DNA of 64,000 nt from Lucifuga dentata. Lineage: Eukaryota; Chordata; Actinopteri; Ophidiiformes; Bythitidae. Below the pieces are notes generated by a model, which was not told the origin of the DNA, made no database searches, and saw nothing but the letters and a program-made list of their open reading frames with translations. The position numbers and the translations under genes were made by a program. Shown here piece after piece: positions 12,270 through 24,764 of the stretch (position 1 is the first letter of the stretch; each line of letters begins with the position of its first letter). Location of the stretch: contig VXCM01000215.1 of NCBI GenBank assembly GCA_014773175.1, positions 196,105-260,104 of the forward strand, in the 5' to 3' direction.

Positions 12270-14802
12270 TACTGAGAGTGACGCTGAAAATTAAACTAAA
12301 TTGCTTCTAATTGCATTGATGTATTGTCTCTTGGGACAGACCTCTCATCTGGAACAGATAATAAAATCATTCAATGCCTGATCTGTCTCAACTGAGTGAT
12401 GGTTGTTTTTTGTCCCCCTGTGTTTCTTTGTTATACTGCCTCTGTAAACGTGACTTTTGTCATTAAGCGTGAGCATTTTTGTGCAAATTTTTCATAAAGG
12501 TGTTTGTAACCTCCCATCACACAGAAAACAGCTAAGCATAAAATAAACTAAAATGAATAAATAAAAAGTATCAGCATGCATGTAGAAATAATGCTAAACA
12601 TTTCATGAATTCAGTTTGAAGGACAGAATCAAATGTGTCGAAGCTTTTAAAAGATCTGCACACCCAGACTGCTGTTTTCACTAACTTTGGCTGAGTGTAC
12701 ACATGAACAGACCTTGATTGATTTACATCTCTGTCCTGGTTTGTTGCACCTGTTAGGGTGGGACACGTACATCTTTATGATTCTTTTGAGCATTTTGCTG
12801 ACCTCATCACTCTCCCAAACGTCATCCTGAAAACAGCCGTGTGGGTGTGCAGTGCCTTTAACCTGAAACTTTTTTTTTTTTTTTTTTTTTTGTCATTTAA
12901 TGCAATTTTAAAAACATAGAGAAGTTTAAATTTACCTAGTGGATCCCAAAAAAAATCTTTTTACTTGGCTTTACAGATTGCTTGCACTTCTACTGAGGTT
13001 GACAATATAGCTTTGTAAGATTTTAAAGACTGACTATCTTGTTTTTGCAGCATAAATCAGGCATTTGAAGCAGGAATTATGTATGATGAAAACAGCGGGC
13101 CAATGTCATCTAGTAAAATCCCTTTTCAAGCTCATACCTGATGGTGGTCAGATTGTCATATTTTATAAAGTAACTGGTTGCATGATTTTTGTTTGTGACA
13201 TCTTTTTAAGTTATTTAATAAATAGGCATGCACATGTGTGTAATTCTTGGACATTTATCATGTAAAGAAAAGTTAATTCATTACCTCCTCCTAGCCATGT
13301 CACTTCTTTCAAAAATAGATTGAGCTCAAACATGCCTCAGAGTTAATCAGTGCTTTAGTATTAGCCATGGCATAATGTCAGAGCGCACGCACACACACAC
13401 ACATAGTGGGGCTTGCAGAGGGGGTGGCAGGGAGACGAGTGCCAACACCTCCAACACATGGCATCAAAGACACTGCAGCTGGCTCTCACATACAGATGAG
13501 CAACTCACTTCAAATCAGGCTTTATACTGTGCCGCACGGGCAAGGGGGCTTATTTTGAGTTTGAGGTGCAATAAGAGGGTCAGCACAGACAAAATGGCAG
13601 CACAATGGAACCAATGCAGCTAGTTTCTTTAATAAACTTGTCCATGAAGTACATATCTATGACCCCTGCACTTAGCCATGTCAGAATTGCAGTGGAGAAG
13701 AGCTTAATGTGAAGGCATGACAACTGTCCTGTTTTAGCTGTCAAGGTAATAACATTAGAATTATTTTAATGTCTGATGACTCATGCAGGATTCATGCAGT
13801 TTATTAAGATATATGAGGAGCCATGAATTATTCATTAGCCCTAATTATTTATTAGGCCTATGTAAAAATTTTTCTAGTAGCCATATAGGCTACTGTGATC
13901 ACTATAGCCGTTTGCTTAAAGCCTTTGGGCCTAAGAAATTGAATTAAAATGTGTTTACTTTTGCCACAAATTTACATTCTTCTGGTGATGGGGGGAGTCT
14001 GACGTACTCAAGGAGCCATGTTTAGGTTTTAGGTTATATGCTAGTCATAATCTTCCCTGAATAGTTGTTGCATGAGATATTTCAGTACTGTTTTAACTAA
14101 TTGCCAAAGGGATACCCAAATCACAAATGTCTATGAATTCAAAAGCCAATTAAAGACGGGACTGAATAATTCATTAAGGTGCTGAGCTGGGATCAGTGGG
14201 ATTTGCTTAAAATGTGACACTGGTCCAAGTCTGTTGTAAGACTATTAGTGACAATCCAAATGACAGCCTAAGTTAAATCACAACTCTCTGTATTTTTGTC
14301 AATCCTGTTTCAGAGAGCAGTTTAAAGGTAGTTTGTAGTTAGAGGATTCAGATTGGTCTTGCTGAGCTGTGGTGCAGCAGGATGCAGTCTGACAGGAAGG
14401 GAATGACCAGGCTTTGGTCTCTATTTACTATTTATTGCACCAGTATTTTTCAGAGGTACCAGAGAAGGGATTTGGTGCTTGTGTGTAATTGTGTTAGAGC
14501 CCTCCCACACGTTGTCCCCAGTGTGTCTTCTGTCTCTTCTCTAAATCTGCGCTGTTTGTCTCCAGATAAGTGATATCCTCCTCAGATTAAGATCCGGTGT
14601 CCCTGTCCTGCCCAGCCAGAGGAAAAGGGATCCTCAGTGCATCCCCCTGAGGTCCAAACCATATTTTTAGCCACCTAATCCTTTTATAGCACCAGCAAAA
14701 AAGCATCACCCCATTCCAATAATTGTCAAAGTAATCATGATACAATATGGCACAGAGGAAGCAGTCTTTGGTGATTGAAGTATTCATGGATCATACGCTT
14801 TC

Positions 14803-14841
14803 AGACTGGACTTCTCTTTTGCAGAAAGAGAAGTCCAGTCT
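14803..14841. other. Perfect 17-bp inverted repeat (hairpin)
   Basis: The left arm AGACTGGACTTCTCTTT (14803-14819) is the exact reverse complement of the right arm (14825-14841), with a 5-nt loop. It is intergenic. No family resemblance or target-site duplication is evident, so its origin (folded transcript, transposon relic or chance) is unknown. Confidence 0.8.
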
Positions 14842-17800
14842 TGTTTCTTCCGCTACTGTGATTTGTGGATGAGAAGTATTACGTGAATTTACGGCCCTTT
14901 AAAACAAGGCCAGTGAAGATGGAAACACACCAATAACAGTAGCATTACCCTGAGACCAATAACAAACACACTGACAGGATTTACATCAAAAAGAACATTT
15001 TTCCTCAATGGAACTTTAATTCATAAACTTTTCAATTTTTTTTTTTTTTTTTTTTTTTTTAGCGATATCTCAAAACAAGCCAAATTATGTGTGATCCAGT
15101 TTAACAATCTGTCCTATTGAGTCTGTAGAGACATGCTGGCGTGAGAGCTGAGCTGTTGTAATCTTTGGCTTAACAGACTTTTCTGCAGAACCGTTTCTAT
15201 CAGCATCCCTATGTGTGAGGGGCTCAATATTTATTTCACTATCCAAAATAAAAACAGGAGACTGACTACAAGTATTCCCCAGACACATATCTTAGTACAA
15301 GATGATACAATATGACAAGAAGAAGAATGCTGGATCTTATTTATTTTGTCAGGATTTTGAGTGGTTTGTCTCTGTAAGGGCATATATTTCAAACTCCCCC
15401 AGAAATAGACTGATCATGAAAAATGTCATTAAATGGCAGCTCTTTTGCATCCATCTACCATTAGGAATGTACTGTGAGGAAATAACAGCTTTGCTGTTTT
15501 AATCTTTTAAGCATCTCATATATTTTGTTTGTTTTTTAATTTATGAGGCCTAAAAAGCAATTTAAAGTAAAAAGTAATTTTTTGAGACACCATCGTGGAT
15601 CAAAAATCAAAATAAACACTTTTTTGTCTAATGATTGCAGTTGGACACAATGTCCCAATGTTTCAGGTCCTAGCTAGTTTAATCATAAAGTTGTGGACAT
15701 GAAACCAAGTGGTCTGAGGTAAAGAATGTATCAGGACATTCATTAGATTAACAGGGTCAGAAATAAGTTAGTTAACATCATTGTTTTGATTCATTTTACC
15801 GCATTTTCTTTTAAAGTGACAGTAGAAGAAATTTTTGCAAAAGCAATTGGCCCTCAAAAGGTACCATGATGCTTGGATACTGTACTTTGATACTTGGATA
15901 ATCTGTATAGAAAACTGCAAACAATTTAAATACTTTGCAGATGTGATTATTTCAGACATTCACCTACTATAGTTTTTTTTTTTTTTTGNGGGGGGGGGGT
16001 CTTATCCAGAGTGATTCTTTTACACTTGAATTGCTCAACATCCTGTTGCTGTCCAAGATATCTGGTAACTTTGATTAATACTTGAGGGTGATTTCCAGAG
16101 ATAAATACAAAAATCATAAGTCAAGAAAGGACTTCAGTAATTGCAGCATATACCCAGAGGAGCAGGGAAGGAGGAGATGACATCTTCAGGGTTTCAGGAA
16201 ACAGAAACTTTCAAACTGCAATTCCCCGTTGCAAATCAATAATGAAGCTCATTATGTTGCTTTTTTTTTTTTTTTTTTTTTTTTTTTTGCATATTTAACA
16301 CTGGGCATTGGATTTTTGTGCTTTTTCACCCATGACTTTACAGCTGGGGAATGATTATAGGGTCTTCATTAAAATGAGCAAGTAAACACACATCACACCT
16401 CCTGCCTCACCAGATCTTTTCCAACACTGAAGCCTGAGTACGTTTTCCCACTCAAACCCTCTTCAAATGTGCTGTGCTTCAATATTCTTTATTGTTCATT
16501 ACCGCAGTGCGTTATCGCCAGGGTTGATATTCCATATGTTCTCATTGTCTGGAATCACTCAAGTGCCAAATAAAATGTAATGATGAAAAATGACAGAGTG
16601 TGATAAATCTCTCAGACCAAGGCAGATCAGAATATAACATCAGCATAATTGTGGAAGAAGATTTCATGTATGATGAGAAAAAAGACAAGCTTTACCAAAA
16701 TAATTTGATTCTGAACGATTGTGAATTATTATATACATACCCTTTCAATAAATAGGCATATTTGATATTAAAGTAATGTTTCCTTAAAATATATGGTACA
16801 TACAGTTCAAGGTAAATTAAAATGAAAAGAAAATCCATTTAAAACAACCAATAATGTCCATCAGCATTTCAATAATGACAACAAACAAATAAGATAGAAA
16901 CACTATAAACAAAACAATGTACATATGACTGCTGTGGATTTGAAGGCACTTCCTTGGCAACACATTGATCGTTCTTCCATAATCTTGGACCTGAAATAAA
17001 ATAGAAAAAGAAAACAATGTTGATTATGACTCACTGGTAATTTTAGAATGCTTTGAATTTGTATTTCACAATAAAATTCTTCTATCTGCTATTGACAAAG
17101 ACATATCTTTGGGTTTGCTGAAGAAGTCATTTGTTGAGCTTCTAAAAGCAACATTATTGGTTGGCCATTACTGATAATCCTTGATATTTCCTGAAGTCAT
17201 GCAGAAAGAGCAAGCTGACTGAATAATGAATCACTTAATCTGCCTTCAGCAGTCTCTCGTTTGTGATATACGTTTGTCAGATTTCTGAGAACATCCCACA
17301 CAGGGCCGCATTATCTGATTCACTTGAGAAACTGAATACTCGAGAATGTGTCAGCTTTGTTAATTTTCCAGTAACAAGAATTCTGATACCACAAAAACCT
17401 AAAATGAAGCGAAATGGCCACTTGTGTGATGAACTCTTTCCCAGCAATCACTCACCAGCTAGACCTAATTGCATTTATTCAGTGAGAGCAAAAGCTTTAG
17501 GGCTAGATGACAGTGAATGCATCATACCTGCTGTCATCAGAGATCACCTTAACAAAAGGTTGACTATGACTACCTCTGAAATTATCTTTGGCTGAAATCT
17601 TTGGTGAATTATCCATGAAACCTTTGGATTTCTGACTAATGATCTGTATTTTGCCATGAACTGAGTAAAATTGGGTAAGGATGACTAGTGGGTTTACTTC
17701 CAAATCTGGAACATGAAATTAAATTATGGATCCCACCATGTTTATGGGCAATGGTAAATTAAAAATGATAAGTCTGGATATGGTTACACCTAGTATGTGT

Positions 17801-18676
17801 TGAAAATGGTTATATTGAGGTTAAAATAGAGGTTATGTAAGGACTGATGTGGTAAAGGTTGGGCTAAGAATCTAGGTCAGTCTTTACTTATAGTGGGATC
17901 CATAAGAATCTTTTGTTTCTGTCTTATTCTAGTTTTCTCATTTTCTCTCAAGCACTTAACTAGGTATTATGGAATTTTTATATTTTAAATCCACTTACTT
18001 GGAGGTGCATGAATATTTTGTCTGTTCTACTTTCATCGTTTTTTTTTCTGTTAACACAATATTTCAAATTTTGGAGGAAACTTTGTGGGAATGTCAGTCA
18101 TGGGGCAAGGAGGAAATAAATAATTTTACATGTCAGTTAGCTAAAGGAGGGCATGGCAGTAGGTGTGGCTTCTTACTGAAAGACATATAAAGATTGGATA
18201 TGGAACATTTGATGCAAAGATGGCAGACAACAGACTATTTTGTGCAAACAATGCAGTGCACAATGGAAAAAAAACATATTTTATAAACAACAAACAAATA
18301 ATAGGGAGGAGCATTTGATCTAGCCCTTTAATTAATATACTGAAAGCAGAAAGCGGCAGAAACATCGGTTTAGGGCACTGGTTCTCAAATGTTTTGAACC
18401 AAGCACGACCTTTGATCAAAGCAAAACATGTAAGTACTACCCCACCAACATGCTGTTAGACTAGGAAAAATCATACAAAAACCTCATGTGCTGTACTGCA
18501 ATCTAATTTGTACGACATCATTGAGCACATGCAGTATAAATTGATTTAACTGTCCCTTCAGAAAACCAGGATGAACCTTAAGTAAACCCTAAATTAAAAT
18601 GAGCTGGAACGTGTTTCAGGTGTGAGGGTGTAAATGTTGAAAAGATAAAGTAAAACTACTTTTCTGTAATGGTTTC

Positions 18677-18682
18677 TTTATT
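18677..18682 (-). terminator. alkal poly(A) signal (minus strand)
   Basis: AATAAA on the minus strand lies about 130 bp downstream of the alkal stop codon. This is the right distance for a short 3' UTR. Confidence 0.65.
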
Positions 18683-18811
18683 TGCACATGTGAGGTTCAC
18701 AGTACAATAAATCTGAACATCAACAACAAAAGAAACAAAGAATGCATGTATATGGACTGCAGATCAAACCTCACCCAATAAGAGAAAAGCACTTTTACTC
18801 ACCTGCAATAT

Positions 18812-21800
18812 CTATGACTGCATGCAGAGTGGACTCATTGCTAATCGTGTTAGCAATCTTGCACATCTTTTGTAATCTGCAAAAAAAAAAAAAAAAANAA
18901 AAAAAAAAAAAAAAGAAAAAAAAAAAGGCATTGAGAAAAGCATTAAATGCCAACATTTAAAAACCCTTCAGTCTAATAATAATTAATAATCTAGTAATTA
19001 CCCTAGTAATTACACCACAAAGACATAATTTGTGTTTATGATCAGCTGATGAAAAAGTTTAAAACTTTTACTTTTACCTTTTACTTTTAACTCTCATGAA
19101 AAAACAACTTCGATGTAAAGTAGTTATAAAAATACTCAATGTACTGCTAGTTCAACAACCTATCAATCAAACAGAAAAATCTTCAAACACATTAAATAGA
19201 CATAAGCATCACTACTGAATGTCAGACTTAGTGAAATAAATTGCAATGTTCCTTTAAACAAATATCACTCCATGTAAAAGAGACAATCTTTCATGTTTTC
19301 TAATATTGTAAATTTAGCATGAGAAATGACGCATTAACGTTGCGTGCAACAATGGCACCATCCCAATTTGACAAACAGAGAGGGATCCTGATTCTAACCT
19401 GGTCACCGTCTGTATTTGTCTGCTGTCTCATTGTGTGGCCTGATGGAGTCCAGGCTGCTCTAAGGAACAGGTTTACTATAACTTTGTTGAATAAAACCCA
19501 GAATCCCTTCAAATCTGGGACAAGGACTAATGTCAAACAATGCGTTCCAGGTTTTACTCAGTAAAGCTCTTTCTTGGCACCAGGCCCTGGAGGCCACAGA
19601 GTAAGATGATAAATCACTAGACTGAAAAGCACAACTTTATTTCACAGAACAAACCAAACCATCCACATCACAAGACATTTATACTACGCTTCAGTGCTGA
19701 AAGTCTTGTTTTACCTGACAAACCTTCATTCTCTAATTTACTCTGTTTACTACATCTGTGACAAGTGGACATCATCTGAAAACATTCTCTAATCTCTGCA
19801 TGATGCCATCTTCTCAATGTCCAAATTTTAACATCCCTAACCATTTCTTTTTATTAATGGCTCAAAGTAAATCTATAACATCAACTTTTTAGAGATTATC
19901 TATGGATTAGACTTCATTATGTTACTTTCTTACAACACTAAAGCCAGTAAGTTCAGTATCCTAATATATATTTTATAGAATAGTACATTAGACTACAAAT
20001 CAAAAGGATTTTTCTGGGTACAAGGAAACCCAAACCATAATATTTATAATAATACATGATGATAACACAGACATGCAGGACATTATATGCTGTATACAGC
20101 AATAACACAGGAGAAAGGTACATACATGCTGGTCTTGAGCAATCCCTTGTGTTGTGATAAAGTCTATGAAAGTGTGTTCTGCACTCCGATGAGAACTTGA
20201 CTGGTCCTGCTTAATAAAAAAGACCTCATTAGGTAAAATGAAAAAGATTTCAAAGGCTCCATCATTTCCTCTTTATGCAATTTGGTGAACTAGCCCAATC
20301 TCACTGTGAGTTTGTAAGTAATCAGTAGAAAGAGATACAAATGACAAAGTGAAAGTGATAAACACAATAATCACAGCACATGGTGAAGGAGAGTCCAGCT
20401 GGCCTATAGTGAACAGAAAAAAATCACCTCTGAGAGTTTCTCAGAGGTGATTTTTAAGCTTAAAGATTTTCATTAAGCTTGCAGATTTTCACACCAATAA
20501 TGAAGTCTACTCATAAGTCCTGAGACAAATAATCAGTTTAACCTCACTCTGCCTTCAACTGAGCTCTGTTGGCTCCAGACCATGTGCTATTTCTTTTCAT
20601 TACTGCCCTGCAGCTACTGTAAGTCATGACACTCCCTACTGGCCCAAAGCAACGTTCATGATGCTTTTTATGACTTAAACATACAGTGGCTTATCAAAGA
20701 GAAAATTATTTTCTTCTCAATGGGATAAAATAGTTTTACAACATCTGGAAGGACTATAATTCAGCTGAACCTAAAATTTTGCAGTCATGATGTTGTCTTT
20801 AATGGCAATTTGCTTACCTGTGAAATGCTGAATGAATTTGCCTTTCATGTTTACATCTCTAGGAACAATCTCTGGAAAAGAAAATGACTATTAGCTTGTC
20901 AGTTGACAGAAATTGAAAAGTGACACTGTAATCAAAGTGAGTCACGATTGTCGTCAAAGTTATCCTTCCCTGCATCTGTCATGCACAGTGATGCTGGAAT
21001 GTTCAAACATCTCCACTTTAGGATAGAAACAATTCTTGAAAATGTGTCCACACACTGACTCAATGCTACCTATGTAGTGCTAAATAAAGTTTTTGGGAGC
21101 ATTAACTCAATGTTTTCTACAATTGTTCTTGCCTTGTTATGCCAGTCCAACCAAGACATACTGGGATGTGCACAATATGTTACAGTACAGAAGAATTTAG
21201 GGTAGAAAAATAGCTCAACACTTTTTACTGCACTTCTTGCATCTTACACAAGCATAGTTTTTGTCTAAAGCATTCTACATCAAATAACATATTTTGCCTG
21301 ATATTTTGCTGATATTTTATAATTTGGTGGGCATTGTACAAACTAAAATTCATGATGCTCATTCTTGTTCCACAACAGTGCAGAATGTGCACAAGTCTAA
21401 ACCTGTACATTATTCTCTATGATGACCTGACGTTAGATCTTTCATTAATATTGGGTCACTTCCTGAGGTCTAGGTAATGTCATCAGTGGTCCTTTTTTCT
21501 TCTCTTAATTTTCCAGACAGACAGCACGTGTCTCATGCTACACTGGACATGCTAACAGGCTAAAGAGATTATTGTATGCAAGTTGTAATGCTCATCAGAG
21601 CCAAACGAATAACCCCATGAACGCAGGCACTAGGCTAACATTAAATTAGTCTCTGGAACTAGCAACAGTGCTGCACAAGAAAGATGAAATATAGCCATTT
21701 TGACATTTTGAAATACTTCTGAAGCCCAGAAAAACGCTACTAGTCAAAACAAAACACTCTTATTCATGCTGATACGCAGGCCTATATGCTTTACTGCAAT

Positions 21801-24249
21801 AAAAGAAGGGATACAGAAAAGCTAACATGGCTAAATATCAGACGTGATGTGTGAACTTGGCGATTGTGTTATTAGCCAGGATTGCTCAGTCAGTGTGCTT
21901 TAACAACTGACAACCTGCAAATTTCCTGGGCAATAAAGGTATGTCAACATGTAGCGTAAAAGACAAGAATACAAGAGAAACAGAGATAAAGACAGTCATG
22001 AGGAAGAAAAGATGAGATCTCCTCTCTAACACTGTGATGCTCATATTAAGACTGTACAGCCATTGGTATGAAAGTATCTGCAGGGACAACCACTGACCAC
22101 AAAAGTGGGTTTGCAGAGTTTCTCTTTCCTTTTTATTGTGTTCAGAAATCTGTATTCTTGCATGACTACAGATCTTTGGCTATGTCACATGCACCACTGG
22201 TTAATAGTATCCTCAGAAGATAAATTCCACCCAGTCAGTAGTCTGAGAGAGGAACTTTTCCAATTGCATAAGCTGGAGCCAAGACTTTGAGCTGTACAGT
22301 GTCTGTGTAACATCTCCAAAACAGGGTCTAATTGATAGTGATCATAGAGAGAGAGAGTCTGAACAAATAAACAACAGCATGCATGAATTCCAACTGGTGC
22401 TACATCTTTACACCCGCTGTACTCTAATTTAACTTTATTTGTACAGCAGTAAAAACAGTTACATCAAAGCTTTGTCCTGGATACCTTGTCTTTATCACAG
22501 TCGGCTTTAATAAACACCTTAAAGGCAATTTGTGTCTTGGCTCTTCAGATAACTGTAGAGATGTATTATGGACTTGCTCAAATGGCTAAATTCCAGATTG
22601 GAAATATTACATTATGTAAGGAGTAAGAGCCCAGTAACACAAGTGCATTCTGACTTGTCAGAGACTTCAGATGCACATCAACTACCATTTATCAGAAAAG
22701 CTTAATATGAGTGAGAATATAGTACAATGTGAAATTAGTTATGTAATATTTTGTATCTCAGACCAATGAATGCTTAACATAAGGGAGATATTTATAAAAC
22801 GAGTTATCACTTGATGCAGTCTAATTCAAACAGCATAGTTGTAATGAATCAGTTTTTGTGACACCAATATGTTGGAGAATTGTGGATTCAACTTTTCCCC
22901 CCATTTTTTCTGTTGCAGTTGCATGGGATTCAACTGCAGTGCCTGGAAAGGGTTTTGTCCTATTGCTGGCTGTCACTGATAACCTGTAAGGTGCTTTTAA
23001 TATTCCCTTCCCATCATAAAACACCTCTCAATATAAAACTGTCTAATTCAACTAACTACTGCGACAGAAAATATTGTAGAGCTCAATCAGCTCATTTCCG
23101 ACAACATATAAACTGCACATTATAACCTTCACAAAAGCAAGGATGTATCCAGGTCTACTGTTTTGCATTTGGAATTGTACGGATAAACCTAAATAACTGG
23201 TAGCTCAGTGCAGTTTCTTTTCCATTTGATACAGTTAAAATGTGTGGTTGATTAACAGCGACTGTGATGTAGAGCTGAAATGATATGAACACAGCACAGC
23301 ATACCTCATTTATCTGGTCTGTGCGATTGTTCTTGCAGGGATGCTTGCTATTGGAGGTGCTTTCAGGGACGTCATAGTGTGTGTTTGTTTGTGTGTGTGT
23401 GTGTGTGTGTGTGTTTCATCATTCACGTTTAAGATTTAACAATGAATCATACTGAATGAATCATTCACAGGTTTGGCATGCTGATGCTCCTCCTACATGA
23501 ACTCTACAATACATGTATACTTCTCTCTGCATCGGTGTCAATCACTGTTTGAATGAGGAAGAGATTTTTCCACAACCAACCGTGAAAAGTGGACAACCGG
23601 AAAAATGGGTACATCTCAAGCATGAGACCACCAAGTATAATCTCTCTCTGTTCTACCACATAAAATGTGTCCGCATTATAAAGATAACATACTTACTTGA
23701 AATTGAGTTGACAGGAGAGGACAGAAAGAGCCTCCAGACCTTGTGTCATATAATTTAATCACATTATTGTCAAATACCATTTACTAATTCAATCCAGATT
23801 TTCCCTTTTACGTTATTTTTTTTGACGTAACATACAACATTCAATTCTATTCTGCCGTTAGGTTGTGCTCTTAAAATGGGTGTTCTGCACACACTAGACA
23901 AATGACAGCTGTCTCCCACGATAAAATGAGGATTATGCTTTCATCATCAGGACCTAAAAATAAATCTTATCAGCTTACCTATGAGTCTACTGTTATCCAG
24001 CCTAGGAACATAGAAGGGCTTTTCATGGGAGGAGAACTTCATGTCTTGGGCTGCAGTGAAAAGTCCACTGTTGCAGCGCCTGGATAGGGTTTTGTCCCCT
24101 TGCTGGCTGTCACTGATAACCTGTAAGATTAGATCCAACAGGGTCCTTCTCTCCCTCTGCTTGACTTCCTTGCTGTCCATGTACTGGCCCGAAGTGATGA
24201 GCAGAAGGAAGATAGTCAATAGTAAATGCCATTTCCTCTCCACCTGCAT
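18812..24249 (-). CDS. ALKAL (FAM150/augmentor) ALK/LTK ligand, complete
   Basis: Four coding exons on the minus strand join in frame into 156 codons plus stop: 24249-23979, 20871-20818, 20206-20126, 18876-18812. The N-terminus has a basic start and hydrophobic core ([21 protein letters not shown]), a typical secretion signal. A variable spacer follows with a dibasic site (RERR). The C-terminal augmentor domain is spread over the last three exons: [54 protein letters not shown]. It keeps the four conserved cysteines. ALKAL proteins are secreted activators of the receptor kinases ALK and LTK, which act in fish pigment-cell (iridophore) and neural development. Some positions favour ALKAL1 (HFTGPV, SEC, SPLC) and others ALKAL2 ([13 protein letters not shown]), so I do not assign the paralogue. 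An N-terminal cysteine in SRRCNSG is extra. A noncoding 5' exon lies upstream. Confidence 0.93.
20419..20455. other. Perfect 17-bp hairpin in alkal intron
   Basis: AAAAATCACCTCTGAGA (20419-20435) is followed by a 3-nt loop and its exact reverse complement (20439-20455). It lies in the intron between coding exons 20818-20871 and 20126-20206, so it would be transcribed in the alkal pre-mRNA. No miRNA family is recognised; the stem is shorter than that of a usual pre-miRNA. Confidence 0.8.
22929..22990 (-). pseudogene. Decayed partial copy of alkal first coding exon
   Basis: On the minus strand this segment resembles 24063-24127, part of the first coding exon of alkal. Both share TGCTGGCTGTCACTGATAAC and CTGTAAG on the plus strand, with a handful of substitutions and a short indel elsewhere. 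In the parental reading frame the copy acquires a stop (CAA TAG GAC against CAA GGG GAC). It lies in the following intron, in the same orientation, so it is best read as a dead tandem exon duplication. Confidence 0.7.
23377..23414. repeat. (GT)n microsatellite in alkal intron
   Basis: A GT run, interrupted once by a TTT, lies inside the first coding intron of alkal. The rest of that intron (20872-23978) shows only the exon relic described separately. Confidence 0.85.
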
Positions 24250-24614
24250 GACTTCACTGTCTGACAATATAAGCAAATAAGTTCTGTTACACATTGTGTA
24301 TATATTTTATAAGTCCTAATTTTGAGACAAAAACCAATAACTTATTAAATTCTATAAATAATAAAGAAAAAGATAATTGTACACTTGAAATAATACATAA
24401 CCTCCATAGATGTATCAGCACTTTGTACCATTAAAGATTCTTCACATTTGACAAAATTATTCAGTAAAGATATCCCATATTTATGTGAGTTTAGCCATTA
24501 AAAGTGGCATTAATAAATGTACATATTCTGATGGCATTTTTTAAAACAGAAATAACAATGTATTATTTTCTAACTAGTTCAAGGAAAAACTATCAAATTA
24601 CACTTTAGACTTAC

Positions 24615-24764
24615 TAGTTTAAGATGCTTATGTCCTGTTGAGTGGACACAGTTTTCCTCAGCAAATTCTTCCAGGCGTTGTCTGTAGTTCCGATAGGAGA
24701 GAGAGAACAGCCAGCAGATTGTGCTCACCACCGTCTTTCTAGAAATAATGCGTCTCTATTTATA
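24615..24764 (-). promoter_or_regulatory. alkal core promoter (TATA box) and noncoding first exon
   Basis: On the minus strand TATAAATA spans 24764-24757. About 30 bp downstream would be the transcription start (near 24730). The transcript would end its first exon at 24615, where a donor (CTA|gtaagt) is seen. The acceptor that pairs with it, TTGTCAG, lies immediately before 24260, and the start ATG follows 11 nt later. The exon carries no open frame joined to the signal peptide. Confidence 0.6.

Larger units (their letters stand above)
11912..18650. other. Gene-free interval between convergent mindy4 and alkal
   Basis: About 6.7 kb between the convergent poly(A) signals of mindy4 (+) and alkal (-). 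It holds several long T or A runs (about 12870, 15038, 16261), a GT/GA microsatellite, an N at 15989 where a T-run meets a G-run, and a 17-bp perfect hairpin at 14803-14841. Open frames here, such as 17263-17595 (+), resemble no protein I recognise and lack convincing splice context. No transposon protein was seen. Confidence 0.6.

Noticed and set aside
12870..16290. Long T and A runs as retrotransposon poly(A) tails
   Set aside because: No adjacent element body, target-site duplication or reverse-transcriptase-like frame was seen.
16817..17017. Minus-strand open frame with an acceptor-like TTTCAG, first considered as the last ALKAL exon
   Set aside because: It lacks YYKRC and the final cysteine. 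The true last exon is 18876-18812, which joins in frame and ends with a stop codon.
17263..17595. 110-codon open frame (+) in the gene-free interval
   Set aside because: No recognisable domain, no splice partners, promoter or poly(A) signal in context; its length is possible by chance in 6.7 kb.
19300..19564. Overlapping open frames on both strands in the alkal region
   Set aside because: They fall in an alkal intron, resemble nothing recognised and lack splice support.
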